Notes: a model not told the origin generated them from the sequence alone. 64,000 nucleotides of DNA from Brevibacterium permense (GCF_025506275.1 NZ_QYCP01000088.1:62001-126000); one strand, 5' to 3'. Positions 23,377-32,968 are shown, numbered from the stretch's first letter. Numbers and translations: made by a program.

Positions 23377-24515
23377 GCACCACCGACACGACCACCGCAG
23401 CCGACAGCACCCGCAAGGCTCCAGTCAGCACGAACCGAGCCGGATTCACCACCGCGATCGGGCTCGTCATCGAACGCGAGATCATGGTGCGAATCAAGTC
23501 GAAAGCGTTCATGGTTTCGACGATCCTGAGCATAGTACTCTTCGGCGTCCTCGTCGGGGTCTCCGGAGCGCTGCCCTCACTGTTCTCCTCCACGGACAAG
23601 GTGGCGGTCACCTCGGCGGGAGCGAAAGCCGTCGAGGGGATCGACGATATCGAGACCGTCCAAGTCGATGACGTCGTCGAGGCAAAAGCCCTGATCACCT
23701 CCGAGAAGGTCGAATCCGCCGTCGTCGAATCGCAGGATTCGCCGACCGGGGTCTCGGTGCTGTCCCTGCGCTCGGCACCGGAATCACTCATCGGGGCACT
23801 CAGCCTCACTCCCGAGGTCGAACTCCTCGATCCCGATGCCCCGGACCCAGCGCTCACCTACTTCATCGGCCTCGGCCTCGGCCTGGTGTTCTTCATGGCG
23901 GCGATGACGTTCGGGAACACGATCGCCTCATCCGTGGTGGAGGAGAAGCAGTCGCGGATCGTGGAGATCCTGCTCGCGTCCACCTCGGCGCGGGTGCTCA
24001 TGTTCGGCAAGGTCATCGCCTGCACGATCCTCGCTTTCGCACAGATCGGACTCACCGCGATTGCGGTCCTCGCGGGCGCCGCCATCAGCGGAAACGACCT
24101 GGTGCTGGGCAAGGTCGCCGAACCGATCGCCTGGTTCGTCCCGCTCTTCATCGTCGGCTTCGTCATGGTCGCCGCCCTCTACGCGGCGGCGGCATCGATG
24201 GTCTCGCGCACCGAGGACCTGCCGTCGACGAGCACGCCGATCATGATGCTCATCTTCCTGCCCTACATGGGCGTCATCATCTTCTCGTCGAATGAGACGG
24301 TCATGGCGGTGCTGTCCTATATTCCGTTCTCCGCGGCGGTGGCAGTGCCGATGCGTGTCTTCCTCGGCACCGTCGAATGGTGGGAGCCGCTCGTCTCGCT
24401 GCTCATCCTCATCGTCACCACTGTGTTGGCACTGCTGCTGGCGACGAGGATCTTCGAGAACTCGATCCTCAAGTCGGGACCGAAGCTGACGTGGGGGCAG
24501 GCGCTGAAGAAGTGA
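23373..24515 (+). CDS. ABC-2 exporter permease (NatB-like)
   Basis: A 380-residue permease. One helix near residues 45-65 is followed by an external domain of about 110 residues (TDKVAVTSAG through VELLDPDAPD) and five or six C-terminal helices. The conserved ABC-2 loop EEKQSRIVEILLASTSARVLMFGKV is at about residues 190-214. This layout is that of NatB and related exporters. It partners the preceding ATPase. No regulator is directly attached; the two-component system 1.3 kb upstream is a possible controller. Confidence 0.9.
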   Translation: MSTTDTTTAADSTRKAPVSTNRAGFTTAIGLVIEREIMVRIKSKAFMVSTILSIVLFGVLVGVSGALPSLFSSTDKVAVTSAGAKAVEGIDDIETVQVDDVVEAKALITSEKVESAVVESQDSPTGVSVLSLRSAPESLIGALSLTPEVELLDPDAPDPALTYFIGLGLGLVFFMAAMTFGNTIASSVVEEKQSRIVEILLASTSARVLMFGKVIACTILAFAQIGLTAIAVLAGAAISGNDLVLGKVAEPIAWFVPLFIVGFVMVAALYAAAASMVSRTEDLPSTSTPIMMLIFLPYMGVIIFSSNETVMAVLSYIPFSAAVAVPMRVFLGTVEWWEPLVSLLILIVTTVLALLLATRIFENSILKSGPKLTWGQALKK

Positions 24516-24621
24516 CGATCTCCATGGCGAAAAGTTCGGTCGAGTTCTTCTGGCTGGCCTGCTGAGCCCCGCTTCCGGCATCGTTCTTTGTCTCCACAGG
24601 TCGACCTGGCAGAGTAGGCAC

Positions 24622-25197
24622 ATGGAACCCATCGAACTTCCGCTGACCACCGACCGACTGCGGCTGCGCACCTACGTCGAATCCGACGTCGAGGAGCAGC
24701 TGCGGATCTTCTCCCGCGAGGACGTCTCCCGGTTCCTCCTCGAAGATCCCTGGACCGCCGAGGTGGCCCGGACCAAGGTCTCAGAACGCATGCAGCGCAC
24801 GGGGCTCGAGACAGAATCCCGTGCCCTGGCCCTGGTCATCGAGACGGCCGACGGTCTCGATTCTCTTGAAGGTTCGCACGTCATCGGGGACATCGCTATC
24901 TGGCTCGACAACGACAGTGATGAGAAGGCCGAGATCGGCTGGATCCTCGATCCGGCCGCCAGCGGCCACGGCTTCGCCACCGAAGCGGCCATCGCGGTCC
25001 TCAACGTCGCCTTCGACCGCTACGGTCTCCACCGGGTGTTCGCGCAGATGGATTCCCGGAATACCGCCTCGGCGAAATTGGCGCGCAGGATCGGGATGCG
25101 GGAAGAGGCGCACCTGCGCAAGGACTGGTGGTCGAAGGGCGAATGGACCGACACCCTCATCTTCGGGATGCTTTCCAGCGATCGGCAGACAGCCTGA
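24622..25197 (+). CDS. GNAT-family N-acetyltransferase
   Basis: A 191-residue RimJ/RimL-type acetyltransferase. It begins LPLTTDRLRLRTYVESDVEEQL, and the acetyl-CoA loop region is IGWILDPAASGHGFATEAAIAVLNVAF, followed by RVFAQMDSRNTASAKLARRIGMREEAHLRKDWWSKGEWTDT. The acceptor could be a protein N-terminus, an amino sugar or a drug. CAGAGT six bases before the ATG is a possible -10 box for leaderless expression. Confidence 0.9.
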   Translation: MEPIELPLTTDRLRLRTYVESDVEEQLRIFSREDVSRFLLEDPWTAEVARTKVSERMQRTGLETESRALALVIETADGLDSLEGSHVIGDIAIWLDNDSDEKAEIGWILDPAASGHGFATEAAIAVLNVAFDRYGLHRVFAQMDSRNTASAKLARRIGMREEAHLRKDWWSKGEWTDTLIFGMLSSDRQTA

Positions 25198-25371
25198 CTC
25201 TCGGCCGGCGGTCCGACCCGAATTTCTGAGATCTCGGACTCTTTGTGCCAACTTCCGTATTCGCCCGCCGCCTCGGTGTGAGAATCTGAGGTGGCCGTGG
25301 AGCCGGGTCCGTCGATCGCATCGGGGCCGAGGCGGCCACGGTCAGTCGAGAGAAGAGGACAGCAGACACCG

Positions 25372-26844
25372 ATGGCTCCAGCCGACAAGGACCGCAACGA
25401 GGCGCTCCCCAGCGACGCAAACACTGACGGACATGAAGAGAACGCCGGCCTGAAAAGGGGCCTGACCGCCCGACATATCCGCTTCATGGCCCTCGGCTCC
25501 GCCATCGGCACCGGCCTCTTCATGGGATCTTCGGAGTCGATCCAAGCCGCAGGACCGGCAGTGCTGCTCGCTTATATCATCGGCGGTGCCGCCGTCTTCA
25601 TGGTCATGCGCGCCCTCGGCGAACTCGTCGTCCGCCACCCCGTCTCCGGCTCCTTCGGCCAGTATGCCTCCCGCTACATCCACCCCTTCGCCGGCTTCCT
25701 CGTCGGCTGGACCTTCGCCTTCGAGATGGTTCTCGTCGCCGTCTTCGACGCCACTGCGATCGGCGTGTATATGGGCTTCTGGTTCCCGGGAGTCCCCCGC
25801 TGGATCTGGGTGCTCGCCGTCGTCTTCTTCATCGCCGCGATCAACATGATCGGCGTCAAGGTCTTCGGTGAGCTCGAATTCTGGTTCGCTCTCATCAAGA
25901 TCGTTGCGATCATCGCCCTCATCGCCGCCGGGGTGGCCATCATCATCTTCGGCTTCGGCATCGCCGACCACGATCAGATGGGCCCGCAGGCTCTGTTCGA
26001 CCACGGCGGCTTCTTCCCCAACGGGTTCTGGGGTCTGCTCTCATCGTTCACCATCGTGATGTTCGCCTTCGGCGGCATCGAGATCATCGGCGTCACCGCC
26101 GGAGAAGCACAGAATCCGAAGCAGGTGCTGCCGGCCGCCATCAACTCGGTGCCGGTGCGCATCCTCCTCTTCTACGTCCTCACCCTCGGCGTGATCATGT
26201 GCATTCTGCCGTGGAACCAGATCACCTCCGAGATCAGCCCCTTCGTCGCGATCTTCGACTCGGTCGGCTTCAGTGCAGCGGCCGCCATCCTCCAGGTCGT
26301 CCTCATCACGGCAGCTCTGTCAGCCATCAACGCCGACATCTTCGGCGCCGGCAGGATGCTCCACGGCTTGGCCGAACAGGGGCAGGCCCCGCGATCGTTC
26401 GCTCGCACCTCACGCAACGGCGTGCCCGTGATGACCGTGGTCACGATGATCGTCGCGCTCCTCGCAGGCGTCGTCCTCAACTACCTCTACCCTGATCAGG
26501 CCCTGTTCCTCCTCGGAGCGCTGGCAACCTTCGCCACGGTGCTCGTGTGGCTGATCATCCTCGCTTCCCATATCCGGATGAAGAAGGTGATCGCCGAGGA
26601 GGCTCGCCTTCCCAGCGAATTCCCCATGCCGCTGTGGCCGGTGGGATCGTGGATCACCGTCGCGTTCATCGTCTTCGTCGTCGTCATGGTCGGCATAGTC
26701 CCCGACTCGCGACCGGCTCTGTGGGTCGGTCTGCTGTGGGTCGTCGCGCTGTGGCTGTGCTATTTCGCCTTCGTCCGAGGTCAGGGCCGCCGGCCGTACG
26801 CGCTCACCGACCGCACCGAACCCATGGGGTCCGGAAAGAACTGA
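25372..26844 (+). CDS. Amino acid permease (APC superfamily, AAT family)
   Basis: A 490-residue permease with 12 helices. The start of helix 1 has the amino-acid-binding motif FMALGSAIGTGLFMGSSESIQAAGPAVLLAY, and helix 6 has FAFGGIEIIGVTAGEAQNPKQVLP. These are hallmarks of the AAT group (proline, GABA, aromatic and branched-chain carriers), probably proton-coupled uptake. ATG 25372 has GAGGA upstream and removes an arginine-rich in-frame leader. It is monocistronic, and its end faces the leftward ABC-2 operon. Confidence 0.9.
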   Translation: MAPADKDRNEALPSDANTDGHEENAGLKRGLTARHIRFMALGSAIGTGLFMGSSESIQAAGPAVLLAYIIGGAAVFMVMRALGELVVRHPVSGSFGQYASRYIHPFAGFLVGWTFAFEMVLVAVFDATAIGVYMGFWFPGVPRWIWVLAVVFFIAAINMIGVKVFGELEFWFALIKIVAIIALIAAGVAIIIFGFGIADHDQMGPQALFDHGGFFPNGFWGLLSSFTIVMFAFGGIEIIGVTAGEAQNPKQVLPAAINSVPVRILLFYVLTLGVIMCILPWNQITSEISPFVAIFDSVGFSAAAAILQVVLITAALSAINADIFGAGRMLHGLAEQGQAPRSFARTSRNGVPVMTVVTMIVALLAGVVLNYLYPDQALFLLGALATFATVLVWLIILASHIRMKKVIAEEARLPSEFPMPLWPVGSWITVAFIVFVVVMVGIVPDSRPALWVGLLWVVALWLCYFAFVRGQGRRPYALTDRTEPMGSGKN

Positions 26845-26881
26845 CGACCCTGCTCGCAACTGTCCGCGCCGTCGCGATGCC

Positions 26882-27616
26882 TCACGGCGTCCGGCGACGC
26901 AGGGTCAGCGAGCCGACGATGATGGCTCCGACGATCCAGCAGGCGATGAAGAGCACCCGCAGCCAGATATAGGCGTCATCCTCGTGGCCGGTCGACACGG
27001 CATCCAGCGCATCGATCGCGTGCGAGAGCGGCAGCCAGTCGCCGATCACCTGGAGGACATCCGGCAGCTGATCACGGGGCAAGAAGATCCCTCCGAGCAG
27101 GATCTGCGGGAACACGAACACAGGCATGAACTGCACGACCTGGAACTCCGTGCGGGCGAAGGCGCTGGCCAGCAGGCCCAACGCCGTGCCGAGCAGGGCG
27201 TCGGCGATCGCGACGACGAAGAGCAGCCCGACGGATCCCTCGATTTCCAGACCGCACACCAGAGTCGCGTAGCCGACGGCCACGGCCGTCTGCACCACGG
27301 CGAGCAGCCCGAATGCCAGGGTGTATCCGAGGATGAAGTCGCCGCGCCCCAACGGCATCGACAGCAGTCGCTCCAGGGTTCCGCTGCGACGTTCGCGCAG
27401 GGTCGCGATGCTCGTGACGAGGAACATGACGATGAACGGGAAGAGCGCGAGCATCGCCGGACCGATATCGGCGAACACCTCGGTCTCGTCGAAGATCCAC
27501 GCCACCAGGCCGATCAACAGGCTGGGCACGATGAGCAGCAGGGCGATGGTGCGCGGATCGTTGCGGATCTGGACGAGGACACGCCCCGTCGTGGCCAGGG
27601 TGCGCAACGGGTTCAT
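26882..27616 (-). CDS. ABC-2 exporter permease (DrrB-like)
   Basis: A 244-residue permease with six helices. The family motif is the loop RERRSGTLERLLSMPLGRGDFILGYTLAF (about residues 73-101), and the later FPQILLGGIFLPRDQLP is the conserved amphipathic element of DrrB/YadH transporters. It overlaps the ATPase gene upstream by four bases. Together they form a drug-type exporter under a TetR gene. Confidence 0.9.
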   Translation of the reverse strand: MNPLRTLATTGRVLVQIRNDPRTIALLLIVPSLLIGLVAWIFDETEVFADIGPAMLALFPFIVMFLVTSIATLRERRSGTLERLLSMPLGRGDFILGYTLAFGLLAVVQTAVAVGYATLVCGLEIEGSVGLLFVVAIADALLGTALGLLASAFARTEFQVVQFMPVFVFPQILLGGIFLPRDQLPDVLQVIGDWLPLSHAIDALDAVSTGHEDDAYIWLRVLFIACWIVGAIIVGSLTLRRRTP

Positions 27617-28452
27617 CGCCGACCTCCCTTCTTCGTCCCGTGGCCCCGCCGATCATGGCTTGGCCGACCCTTGCCGTTCACGTCCCGGGAGAGCAGATGG
27701 GTCCCCGACTGCCGCCCGTGCCCGGCGGGCCTTTCACCTGCCGTGTCCTTCTCGATGATGTCGAGGAACGCCTCCTCCGCCGAGGCGGCCCCCGTGCCTG
27801 CGAGCAGATCGTGCGGTGTCGTGTCCGCGATGATCGCGCCCTCCCGCATGAGCAGCAGCCGGTCACAGCGTGTGGCCTCATCCATGACGTGACTCGAGAC
27901 GAGCAGCGTGGTCCCCTCCTCGGCGAGCCCACGGAAGAGATCCCACAGATCATTGCGCAGAACTGGGTCGAGTCCCACCGTCGGCTCGTCGAGGACGAGC
28001 AGATCCGGGGAACCGAGCATCGCTGCGGCCAGCGACACCCGGTTGGCCTGACCGCCAGAGAGCGTCCGGGCCAGCTGATCGGCCTGCCCGATGAGATCCG
28101 TGCGTTCGAGCACACGGTCGACATCGGCCTTCGGAGCCCCTTGCACCCGTGCGAAGTAGCGCAGATTCGCCCGCACGCTGAGGTCCTCGTAGATGCTCGC
28201 CGACTGGGTCATATAGCCGACCCGATGCCGCAGATCCGCCGATCCGGCAGGCCGGCCGAGCACCTGCACACGTCCGCCGGCCACGATCTGCACGCCGACG
28301 ATCGCGCGCATCAGCGTCGTCTTCCCGCTGCCGCTGGGACCCAGCAGACCGACGATCGCGCCCCTGGGCACATCTAGATCCAATGAGTCGATGACGGTCC
28401 GCCGACCTCTGCGGATCGTCAGCGCTCGTGCTTCCACCGACTTATTCATCAT
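27613..28452 (-). CDS. ABC exporter ATP-binding protein (DrrA-like)
   Basis: A 279-residue ATPase with Walker A GPSGSGKTTLM, signature LSGGQANRVSLAAAM and Walker B LLVLDEPTVGLDP. The last 45 residues, including GERPAGHGRQSGTHL, are hydrophilic and arginine-rich, without known function. The start at ATG 28452 (or 28449) follows a well-formed promoter with no leader. Downstream of the TetR gene in the same direction and coupled to the permease, it probably belongs to a multidrug exporter. Confidence 0.9.
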   Translation of the reverse strand: MMNKSVEARALTIRRGRRTVIDSLDLDVPRGAIVGLLGPSGSGKTTLMRAIVGVQIVAGGRVQVLGRPAGSADLRHRVGYMTQSASIYEDLSVRANLRYFARVQGAPKADVDRVLERTDLIGQADQLARTLSGGQANRVSLAAAMLGSPDLLVLDEPTVGLDPVLRNDLWDLFRGLAEEGTTLLVSSHVMDEATRCDRLLLMREGAIIADTTPHDLLAGTGAASAEEAFLDIIEKDTAGERPAGHGRQSGTHLLSRDVNGKGRPSHDRRGHGTKKGGRR

Positions 28453-28458
28453 GTGCTG

Positions 28459-28487
28459 AATATGACATCTGAGGGGGCTCCGGTCAA
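28459..28487 (-). promoter_or_regulatory. Leaderless promoter for the ABC drug exporter
   Basis: On the minus strand TTGACC, a 17-base spacer and CATATT, then 6 bases to ATG 28452. The -35 box and spacing are close to ideal. It gives the exporter its own transcript apart from tetR. Confidence 0.6.
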
Positions 28488-28561
28488 GGGTTCTCACGGA
28501 GAGATTTCATAACTGCCGTCCAGTCCCCGATGAGCGGTACCTGCACGGCCGCCGTTCGGGC

Positions 28562-29197
28562 TCACATCGAGTCGCCGACTCCATCGAGATGGCCCTGCAC
28601 CGCCGGCGCCAGGCGCGCAGTCAGGTCGTCGACCGGCATCGATGCCAGCGGTTCGAGTTCGAGGACATGGCGAAACATGAGCGCACCCGCCATCTGCGTG
28701 AGGACGAGCGTGGCCCGCAGATCTGCTTCAGTGCGGTCGACTCCTCCGTCCGCGATCCTTCCCGCCACTGCTCCTTTGAGCTCGCGCAGGAGAAATTGCC
28801 TGATCAGTCGGCCGGCTGCCGAATCGCTCACCGCAGAACGCAGAACGGTCACCCCGATCGACTTCACGCTTGTCTGCTCCCAGGCGCTGAGCACCGTGCG
28901 CACGAGGGACTCGCCGAGGCGGTCGTCCGATACGTCCAAGGCCGCGCGGACGATGCGGTCCGGCCGAACGGGAAGCCTGACGACCTCGGCGAAGAGACCC
29001 GCCTTCGACTCGAAGTAGTGGTGGACGAGCGCGGAGTCGACCTGGGCTCTGCGAGCGATGCTGCGCAGAGACGCCTTGTCGTAGCCCTTCTCCGCGAATT
29101 CGACCGAGGCGGCATCCGTGATCGCCGATCTCGCATCGCTGCTGCTCGCCTTGCGCGGGCGCCCCCTCCGGCGGGGCCCCGGGTTCACATCCGCCAT
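28562..29197 (-). CDS. TetR-family transcriptional regulator
   Basis: A 211-residue repressor. The helix-turn-helix is ITDAASVEFAEKGYDKASLRSIARRAQVDSALVHHYFESKAGLFAEVV (about residues 25-73), preceded by a basic arm RRRGRPRK. The ligand domain resembles the TetR_C_11/17-type group. It lies upstream of an exporter operon transcribed the same way and divergent from marR, so it may control either or both. TACTCT seven bases before the ATG marks a leaderless start. Confidence 0.92.
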   Translation of the reverse strand: MADVNPGPRRRGRPRKASSSDARSAITDAASVEFAEKGYDKASLRSIARRAQVDSALVHHYFESKAGLFAEVVRLPVRPDRIVRAALDVSDDRLGESLVRTVLSAWEQTSVKSIGVTVLRSAVSDSAAGRLIRQFLLRELKGAVAGRIADGGVDRTEADLRATLVLTQMAGALMFRHVLELEPLASMPVDDLTARLAPAVQGHLDGVGDSM

Positions 29198-29204
29198 GTG
29201 TCCC

Positions 29205-29210
29205 AGAGTA
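29205..29210 (-). promoter_or_regulatory. -10 box for tetR
   Basis: TACTCT on the minus strand, 7 bases before the ATG at 29197. Confidence 0.45.
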
Positions 29211-29222
29211 GCGCGGCGGACT

Positions 29223-29251
29223 TTCCGATACTGCAGTCGGGGCGATATAGT
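29223..29251 (+). promoter_or_regulatory. Leaderless promoter for marR and the monooxygenase
   Basis: TTCCGA, a 17-base spacer and TATAGT, then 6 bases to ATG 29258. It partly shares the 60-base gap with the divergent tetR promoter, so one repressor could block both. Confidence 0.55.
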
Positions 29252-29257
29252 TCCAAC

Positions 29258-29779
29258 ATGGAAGTAACTGATTCTGTGTGGAGAATCGTCAGGTCCCTCG
29301 ATGCGATCGCATCGCTCCAACGCCGCGTCTCTGCCGATTCGGAGCTCGGGTCGGCAGCACTCGGAGTGCTCAATCTCGCCGCCCAGTCACCGATCACCCC
29401 GTCCGAAGCCGCCGACACCCTCCACGTGCGCCCGCAGTCGATCACCCGAGCCGTGACCGATCTGCTCTCTCGCGATCTGGTCACCCGCACAGCGCTCGAC
29501 GGCGACGGACGCTCCTACTCGATCGCATTGACTGCCCGAGGCAGGCGGGCACGAATCCGCTTCCGCCGCACACTCACCGACGACTTCCTCCGCCATCTCT
29601 CGGACTGGTCCGACGAGGAGATCCACGATTTCGCGTCGCACCTCGCCCGACTGTCGAACTCGCTGAGTGTCGGGCCGCGAACTCCGGAGTCGTCCGAGGC
29701 GGGAAGTGGGCGCACGAGCGCCGGCGCGGCCCCAGCCACCAGAGGTGCCCGTCGCCCCAACCCGTGGAATCGTTCATGA
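29258..29779 (+). CDS. MarR-family transcriptional regulator
   Basis: A 173-residue winged-helix regulator. The DNA-binding part is ALGVLNLAAQSPITPSEAADTLHVRPQSITRAVTDLLSRDLVTRTALDGDGRSYSIALTARGRR, and the last 30 residues are a disordered Ser/Ala/Arg-rich tail. It overlaps the FAD monooxygenase gene by ATGA, so the regulator probably controls its own operon in response to the enzyme's substrate, in the usual manner of MarR proteins that sense phenolic compounds. Confidence 0.85.
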   Translation: MEVTDSVWRIVRSLDAIASLQRRVSADSELGSAALGVLNLAAQSPITPSEAADTLHVRPQSITRAVTDLLSRDLVTRTALDGDGRSYSIALTARGRRARIRFRRTLTDDFLRHLSDWSDEEIHDFASHLARLSNSLSVGPRTPESSEAGSGRTSAGAAPATRGARRPNPWNRS

Positions 29780-31449
29780 TGCCGAATCGGATTCCCGGAA
29801 GGCTCCGTACCGAAAACCACGACGCCGGCCGCGACGCCGGCGACGGCTGCTTCGTCGATGCCCTCGTCGTCGGAGGCGGGCTCGTCGGCCTCGCCGCGGC
29901 CGCGTTCCTCGCCCAGCAGGGGGTATCGGTCGTCCTCGCGGAGCGGCACCGATCCACCTCGCTGCATCCCAAGGCGCGACTGGTCACCGTCCGATCGATG
30001 GAGATCTACCGCAGCCTCGGCGTCGAGGACGAGATTCGCAGCGCCGGAGAGCCCAACGGTGGGTTCGCCGTCGGCGATTCACTCGCGGACGAGCACGAGT
30101 CCTGGATCCCTCCGGCGGGTGGCGGCGCACCGGCCGTCCGCCTCAGTCCCGTCGATCCGTATTCGTGCGATCAGCAGAGGATCGAGCCGATCCTCTGCAA
30201 CCGTGCCGAGGAGCTCGGTGCTCGACTGCTGTTCGGCACCGAGGTCGTCGATGTCGACGAGGACGCCCACGGTGTCAGCGCTCGACTCAGCAGGGACGGG
30301 GCGGACTCCGGACTGCGGGCACGCTTCGTCATCGCCGCCGACGGCGCCCACAGCCAAATCAGGCGGCTCGCGGGCATCGAGCTGATCGGCCGCCCCGTGC
30401 CGGGAACGGCGGTCAGCGCACTGTTCCGGGCGGATCTCGACCCCGCCCTGAGGGGTCGGCATGTCGATGGGTTCATGGCACGCAGCGCCGAGGCCTTCCT
30501 TTTCGCCCGCGGCAACGTCGACGATCGCCTGTGGCAGCTCGGCACCCACATCAGACCCGAGTGGAGGCTGCCGGACGACGGAGAAGGACGGATCGAGGAG
30601 TCCGCCCTGATGAGCCGCCTCGGCGATGTCATCCGCGCGGCGACGGGTCTGCCGGAGATCGAACCGAGGATCGAGGACGTCCTCACCTGGTCGACGGGAG
30701 CTTGGATCGCATCGAAGGTGCGTCGGGGCAGGATCCTCTTCGTCGGCGATGCGGCTCATCAGATGCCGCCCTACGGCGGATTCGGCGGGAACACCGGCGT
30801 CCACGACGCCCACAATCTCGCGTGGAAGATCGCAGCGGTGTGCCGAGGCGAGGCGTCACCGGGTCTTCTCGACACGTATGAGACGGAACGGATCCCGATC
30901 ATGCGGCTGATGATCGCACAAACGCTGCTGCGGTCGGCGAAGACTCCTGGACAGCCGGCACCGCCCGACCAGGTCGATTCGACCACCCTGTCACTCGGAT
31001 TCGTCTACCCCGGCGACGCGGATTCCCCCGACACCGCATCCGACGATGCCACTCCCATCGATCCCCGGGTCGAGGATCCGGCGACACCGAGCGGCCGTCC
31101 CGGCACTCGCGCCCCTCATGTGGAGCTCACCTGCTCCGGGTCCGAGGACCGACTCCGGACCGTCAGCACCCTCGATCTCCTCGACCCGACCGGCTTCACT
31201 CTGGTCACAGCGACCGGCAGCGTCATCGCCGAGGCACTGAGACGAGACCCGGTCCCCGGCATCACGCTGCAGGTCGTCGACGAGGTCGCGGACGGCTCTC
31301 AGGGGATCTGGGAGAGTGCCTACTCGGGCTCGGGCCGCCAAGCGCTGCTCATCCGTCCTGATCAGGTCATCGTCGACAGCGTTCCGACCGGCGCCGCCGA
31401 TCCGAGAGCGCGCGTGTCGGCGGCACGAGATCGTGCGCTCCGGTCCTGA
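29776..31449 (+). CDS. FAD-dependent aromatic monooxygenase
   Basis: A 557-residue group A flavoprotein hydroxylase (PheA/TfdB-type). Motifs are the FAD Rossmann VVGGGLVGLAAAAFLAQQG (about 33-51), RHRSTSLHPKARLVTVRSMEIYRSLG, the DG motif VIAADGAHSQIRRLAG, and the GD motif ILFVGDAAHQMPPYGGFGGNTGVHDAHNLAWK. The C-terminal thioredoxin-like domain is present. Relatives hydroxylate phenols or inactivate antibiotics such as rifampicin and tetracycline. Translation is coupled to marR. Without neighbouring ring-cleavage genes, a detoxification role is as likely as catabolism. Confidence 0.9.
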   Translation: MMPNRIPGRLRTENHDAGRDAGDGCFVDALVVGGGLVGLAAAAFLAQQGVSVVLAERHRSTSLHPKARLVTVRSMEIYRSLGVEDEIRSAGEPNGGFAVGDSLADEHESWIPPAGGGAPAVRLSPVDPYSCDQQRIEPILCNRAEELGARLLFGTEVVDVDEDAHGVSARLSRDGADSGLRARFVIAADGAHSQIRRLAGIELIGRPVPGTAVSALFRADLDPALRGRHVDGFMARSAEAFLFARGNVDDRLWQLGTHIRPEWRLPDDGEGRIEESALMSRLGDVIRAATGLPEIEPRIEDVLTWSTGAWIASKVRRGRILFVGDAAHQMPPYGGFGGNTGVHDAHNLAWKIAAVCRGEASPGLLDTYETERIPIMRLMIAQTLLRSAKTPGQPAPPDQVDSTTLSLGFVYPGDADSPDTASDDATPIDPRVEDPATPSGRPGTRAPHVELTCSGSEDRLRTVSTLDLLDPTGFTLVTATGSVIAEALRRDPVPGITLQVVDEVADGSQGIWESAYSGSGRQALLIRPDQVIVDSVPTGAADPRARVSAARDRALRS

Positions 31450-31609
31450 TCGGGAGCGTGCGCACGCGGCAGGTCACAAAAGGTATGCACAACGATCCGC
31501 CGAGGCCGTCAAAGGTCCGCGAAACGGGCCTCTGTTTGGTCACGACCGCCTCGGCGAGGATCATAGCGTGGAGATAGCGGAAGTCCGACGGAAAGGTTTC
31601 ACGGTTCAC

Positions 31610-32890
31610 ATGTTCAGGCAGTCGTCGAAGTTGGCCAATGTCCTCTATGACATTCGAGGCCCCGTCCTCGAAGAGGCCCAGGCGATGGAGGCCGCCGGGC
31701 ACACGATCCTCAAGCTCAACATCGGCAACCCAGCCCCCTTCGGATTCGAAGCCCCCGAGGCGATCGTCCAGGACATCTCCGCGAACCTGCCCGTGACGCA
31801 GGGCTACTCCGACTCGCGGGGAATCCTCTCCGCTCGCCGCGCCGTCGTCCAGTACTACGAGACCCGCGGCATCCACAATCTCGGCACCGACGAGGTCTTC
31901 CTCGGCAACGGAGTCAGCGAGCTCATCACGCTCAGCCTGCAGGCCCTGTGCAACCCCGGTGACGAGATCCTCGTGCCCGGACCCGACTATCCGCTGTGGA
32001 CCGCCTCGGTGGCGCTGTCCGGCGGCACCCCCGTCCACTACCGCTGCGCGGAAGAGGACGCCTGGCAGCCGGACCTGGACGACCTCGAATCCCGGATCAC
32101 CGAACGCACCCGCGGAATCGTCGTCATCAACCCGAACAACCCGACCGGTGCGGTGTACTCGAAGGAGACGCTGCAGAAGATCGCCGACATCGCCCGCCGT
32201 CACGGCCTCATCGTCTTCTCCGACGAGATCTACGAGAAGATCACCTACAACGGCGTCGAACTGGTCAACATGGCCACACTCACCGGCGACGACGTTCTGT
32301 GCCTGACCTTCTCCGGACTGTCGAAGGCCTACCGGGTCGCCGGCTACCGTTCCGGCTGGCTGGCGATCACCGGACCGCTGGACGAGGCGCACAGCTACCT
32401 CGAGGGCATCAAGCTGCTCGCGAATATGCGCATGTGCTCGAACGTTCCGGCCCAGCACGCCATCCAAGCGGCTCTGGGCGGGAAGCAGTCGATCGACGAC
32501 CTCATTCTGCCGACCGGCCGCCTCGGCCAACAGATGCAGGTCGCCTACGAGGGGCTCAACTCGATCGACGGCGTCTCGGCCCACCGGGCCGACGGTGCGC
32601 TGTACATGTTCGCGAAGCTCGATGTCGAGAAGTTCGGCATCACCGATGACGAGCAGTTCGCCCTCGACCTGCTGCGCGAACAGAAGATCCTCGTCTCCCA
32701 CGGCACGGCCTTCAACTGGCCCAGGCCCGACCACTTCCGACTCGTCACCCTGCCCTCCGTCGAGGTGCTCACCGAGGCGATCGAACGCCTCGACACCTTC
32801 CTCTCCGGCTACCGGCAGGTCGCTCCGACGACGTGCGAGCTGCCCGTGGTGCGCGAGCATGAGGTACGCGGAGCCGCAGCTGCCGGCTGA
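31610..32890 (+). CDS. Alanine-type PLP aminotransferase (AlaA/AspC-like)
   Basis: A 426-residue class I aminotransferase. Landmarks: RGPVLEEAQAMEAAGHTILKLNIGNPAPFGFEAP (about 17-50), VVINPNNPTGAVYS, VFSDEIYEKI, and the PLP lysine Lys239 in FSGLSKAYRVAGYRSGW. The close similarity in block order to mycobacterial AlaA-type enzymes suggests pyruvate/glutamate transamination to alanine. A 25-residue extension follows the usual C-terminus. GACGGAAAGG lies 14 bases before the ATG, rather far, so a leaderless or alternative upstream start (GTG near 31568) is possible. The 160-base gap before it contains CCGCCTCGGCGAGG and a CATAGC box. Confidence 0.92.
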   Translation: MFRQSSKLANVLYDIRGPVLEEAQAMEAAGHTILKLNIGNPAPFGFEAPEAIVQDISANLPVTQGYSDSRGILSARRAVVQYYETRGIHNLGTDEVFLGNGVSELITLSLQALCNPGDEILVPGPDYPLWTASVALSGGTPVHYRCAEEDAWQPDLDDLESRITERTRGIVVINPNNPTGAVYSKETLQKIADIARRHGLIVFSDEIYEKITYNGVELVNMATLTGDDVLCLTFSGLSKAYRVAGYRSGWLAITGPLDEAHSYLEGIKLLANMRMCSNVPAQHAIQAALGGKQSIDDLILPTGRLGQQMQVAYEGLNSIDGVSAHRADGALYMFAKLDVEKFGITDDEQFALDLLREQKILVSHGTAFNWPRPDHFRLVTLPSVEVLTEAIERLDTFLSGYRQVAPTTCELPVVREHEVRGAAAAG

Positions 32891-32968
32891 CGGCGACGAC
32901 CGCTCGGACGAAGCACGCGTCCGATGCCGGGAGCGGCACAGACGCCGAGCCCCTGCGACACTGGTCTC

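Noticed and set aside
29776-31449. Part of a polyketide or antibiotic biosynthetic cluster
   Set aside because: The monooxygenase resembles tailoring enzymes, but no synthase, cyclase or glycosyltransferase genes are nearby.
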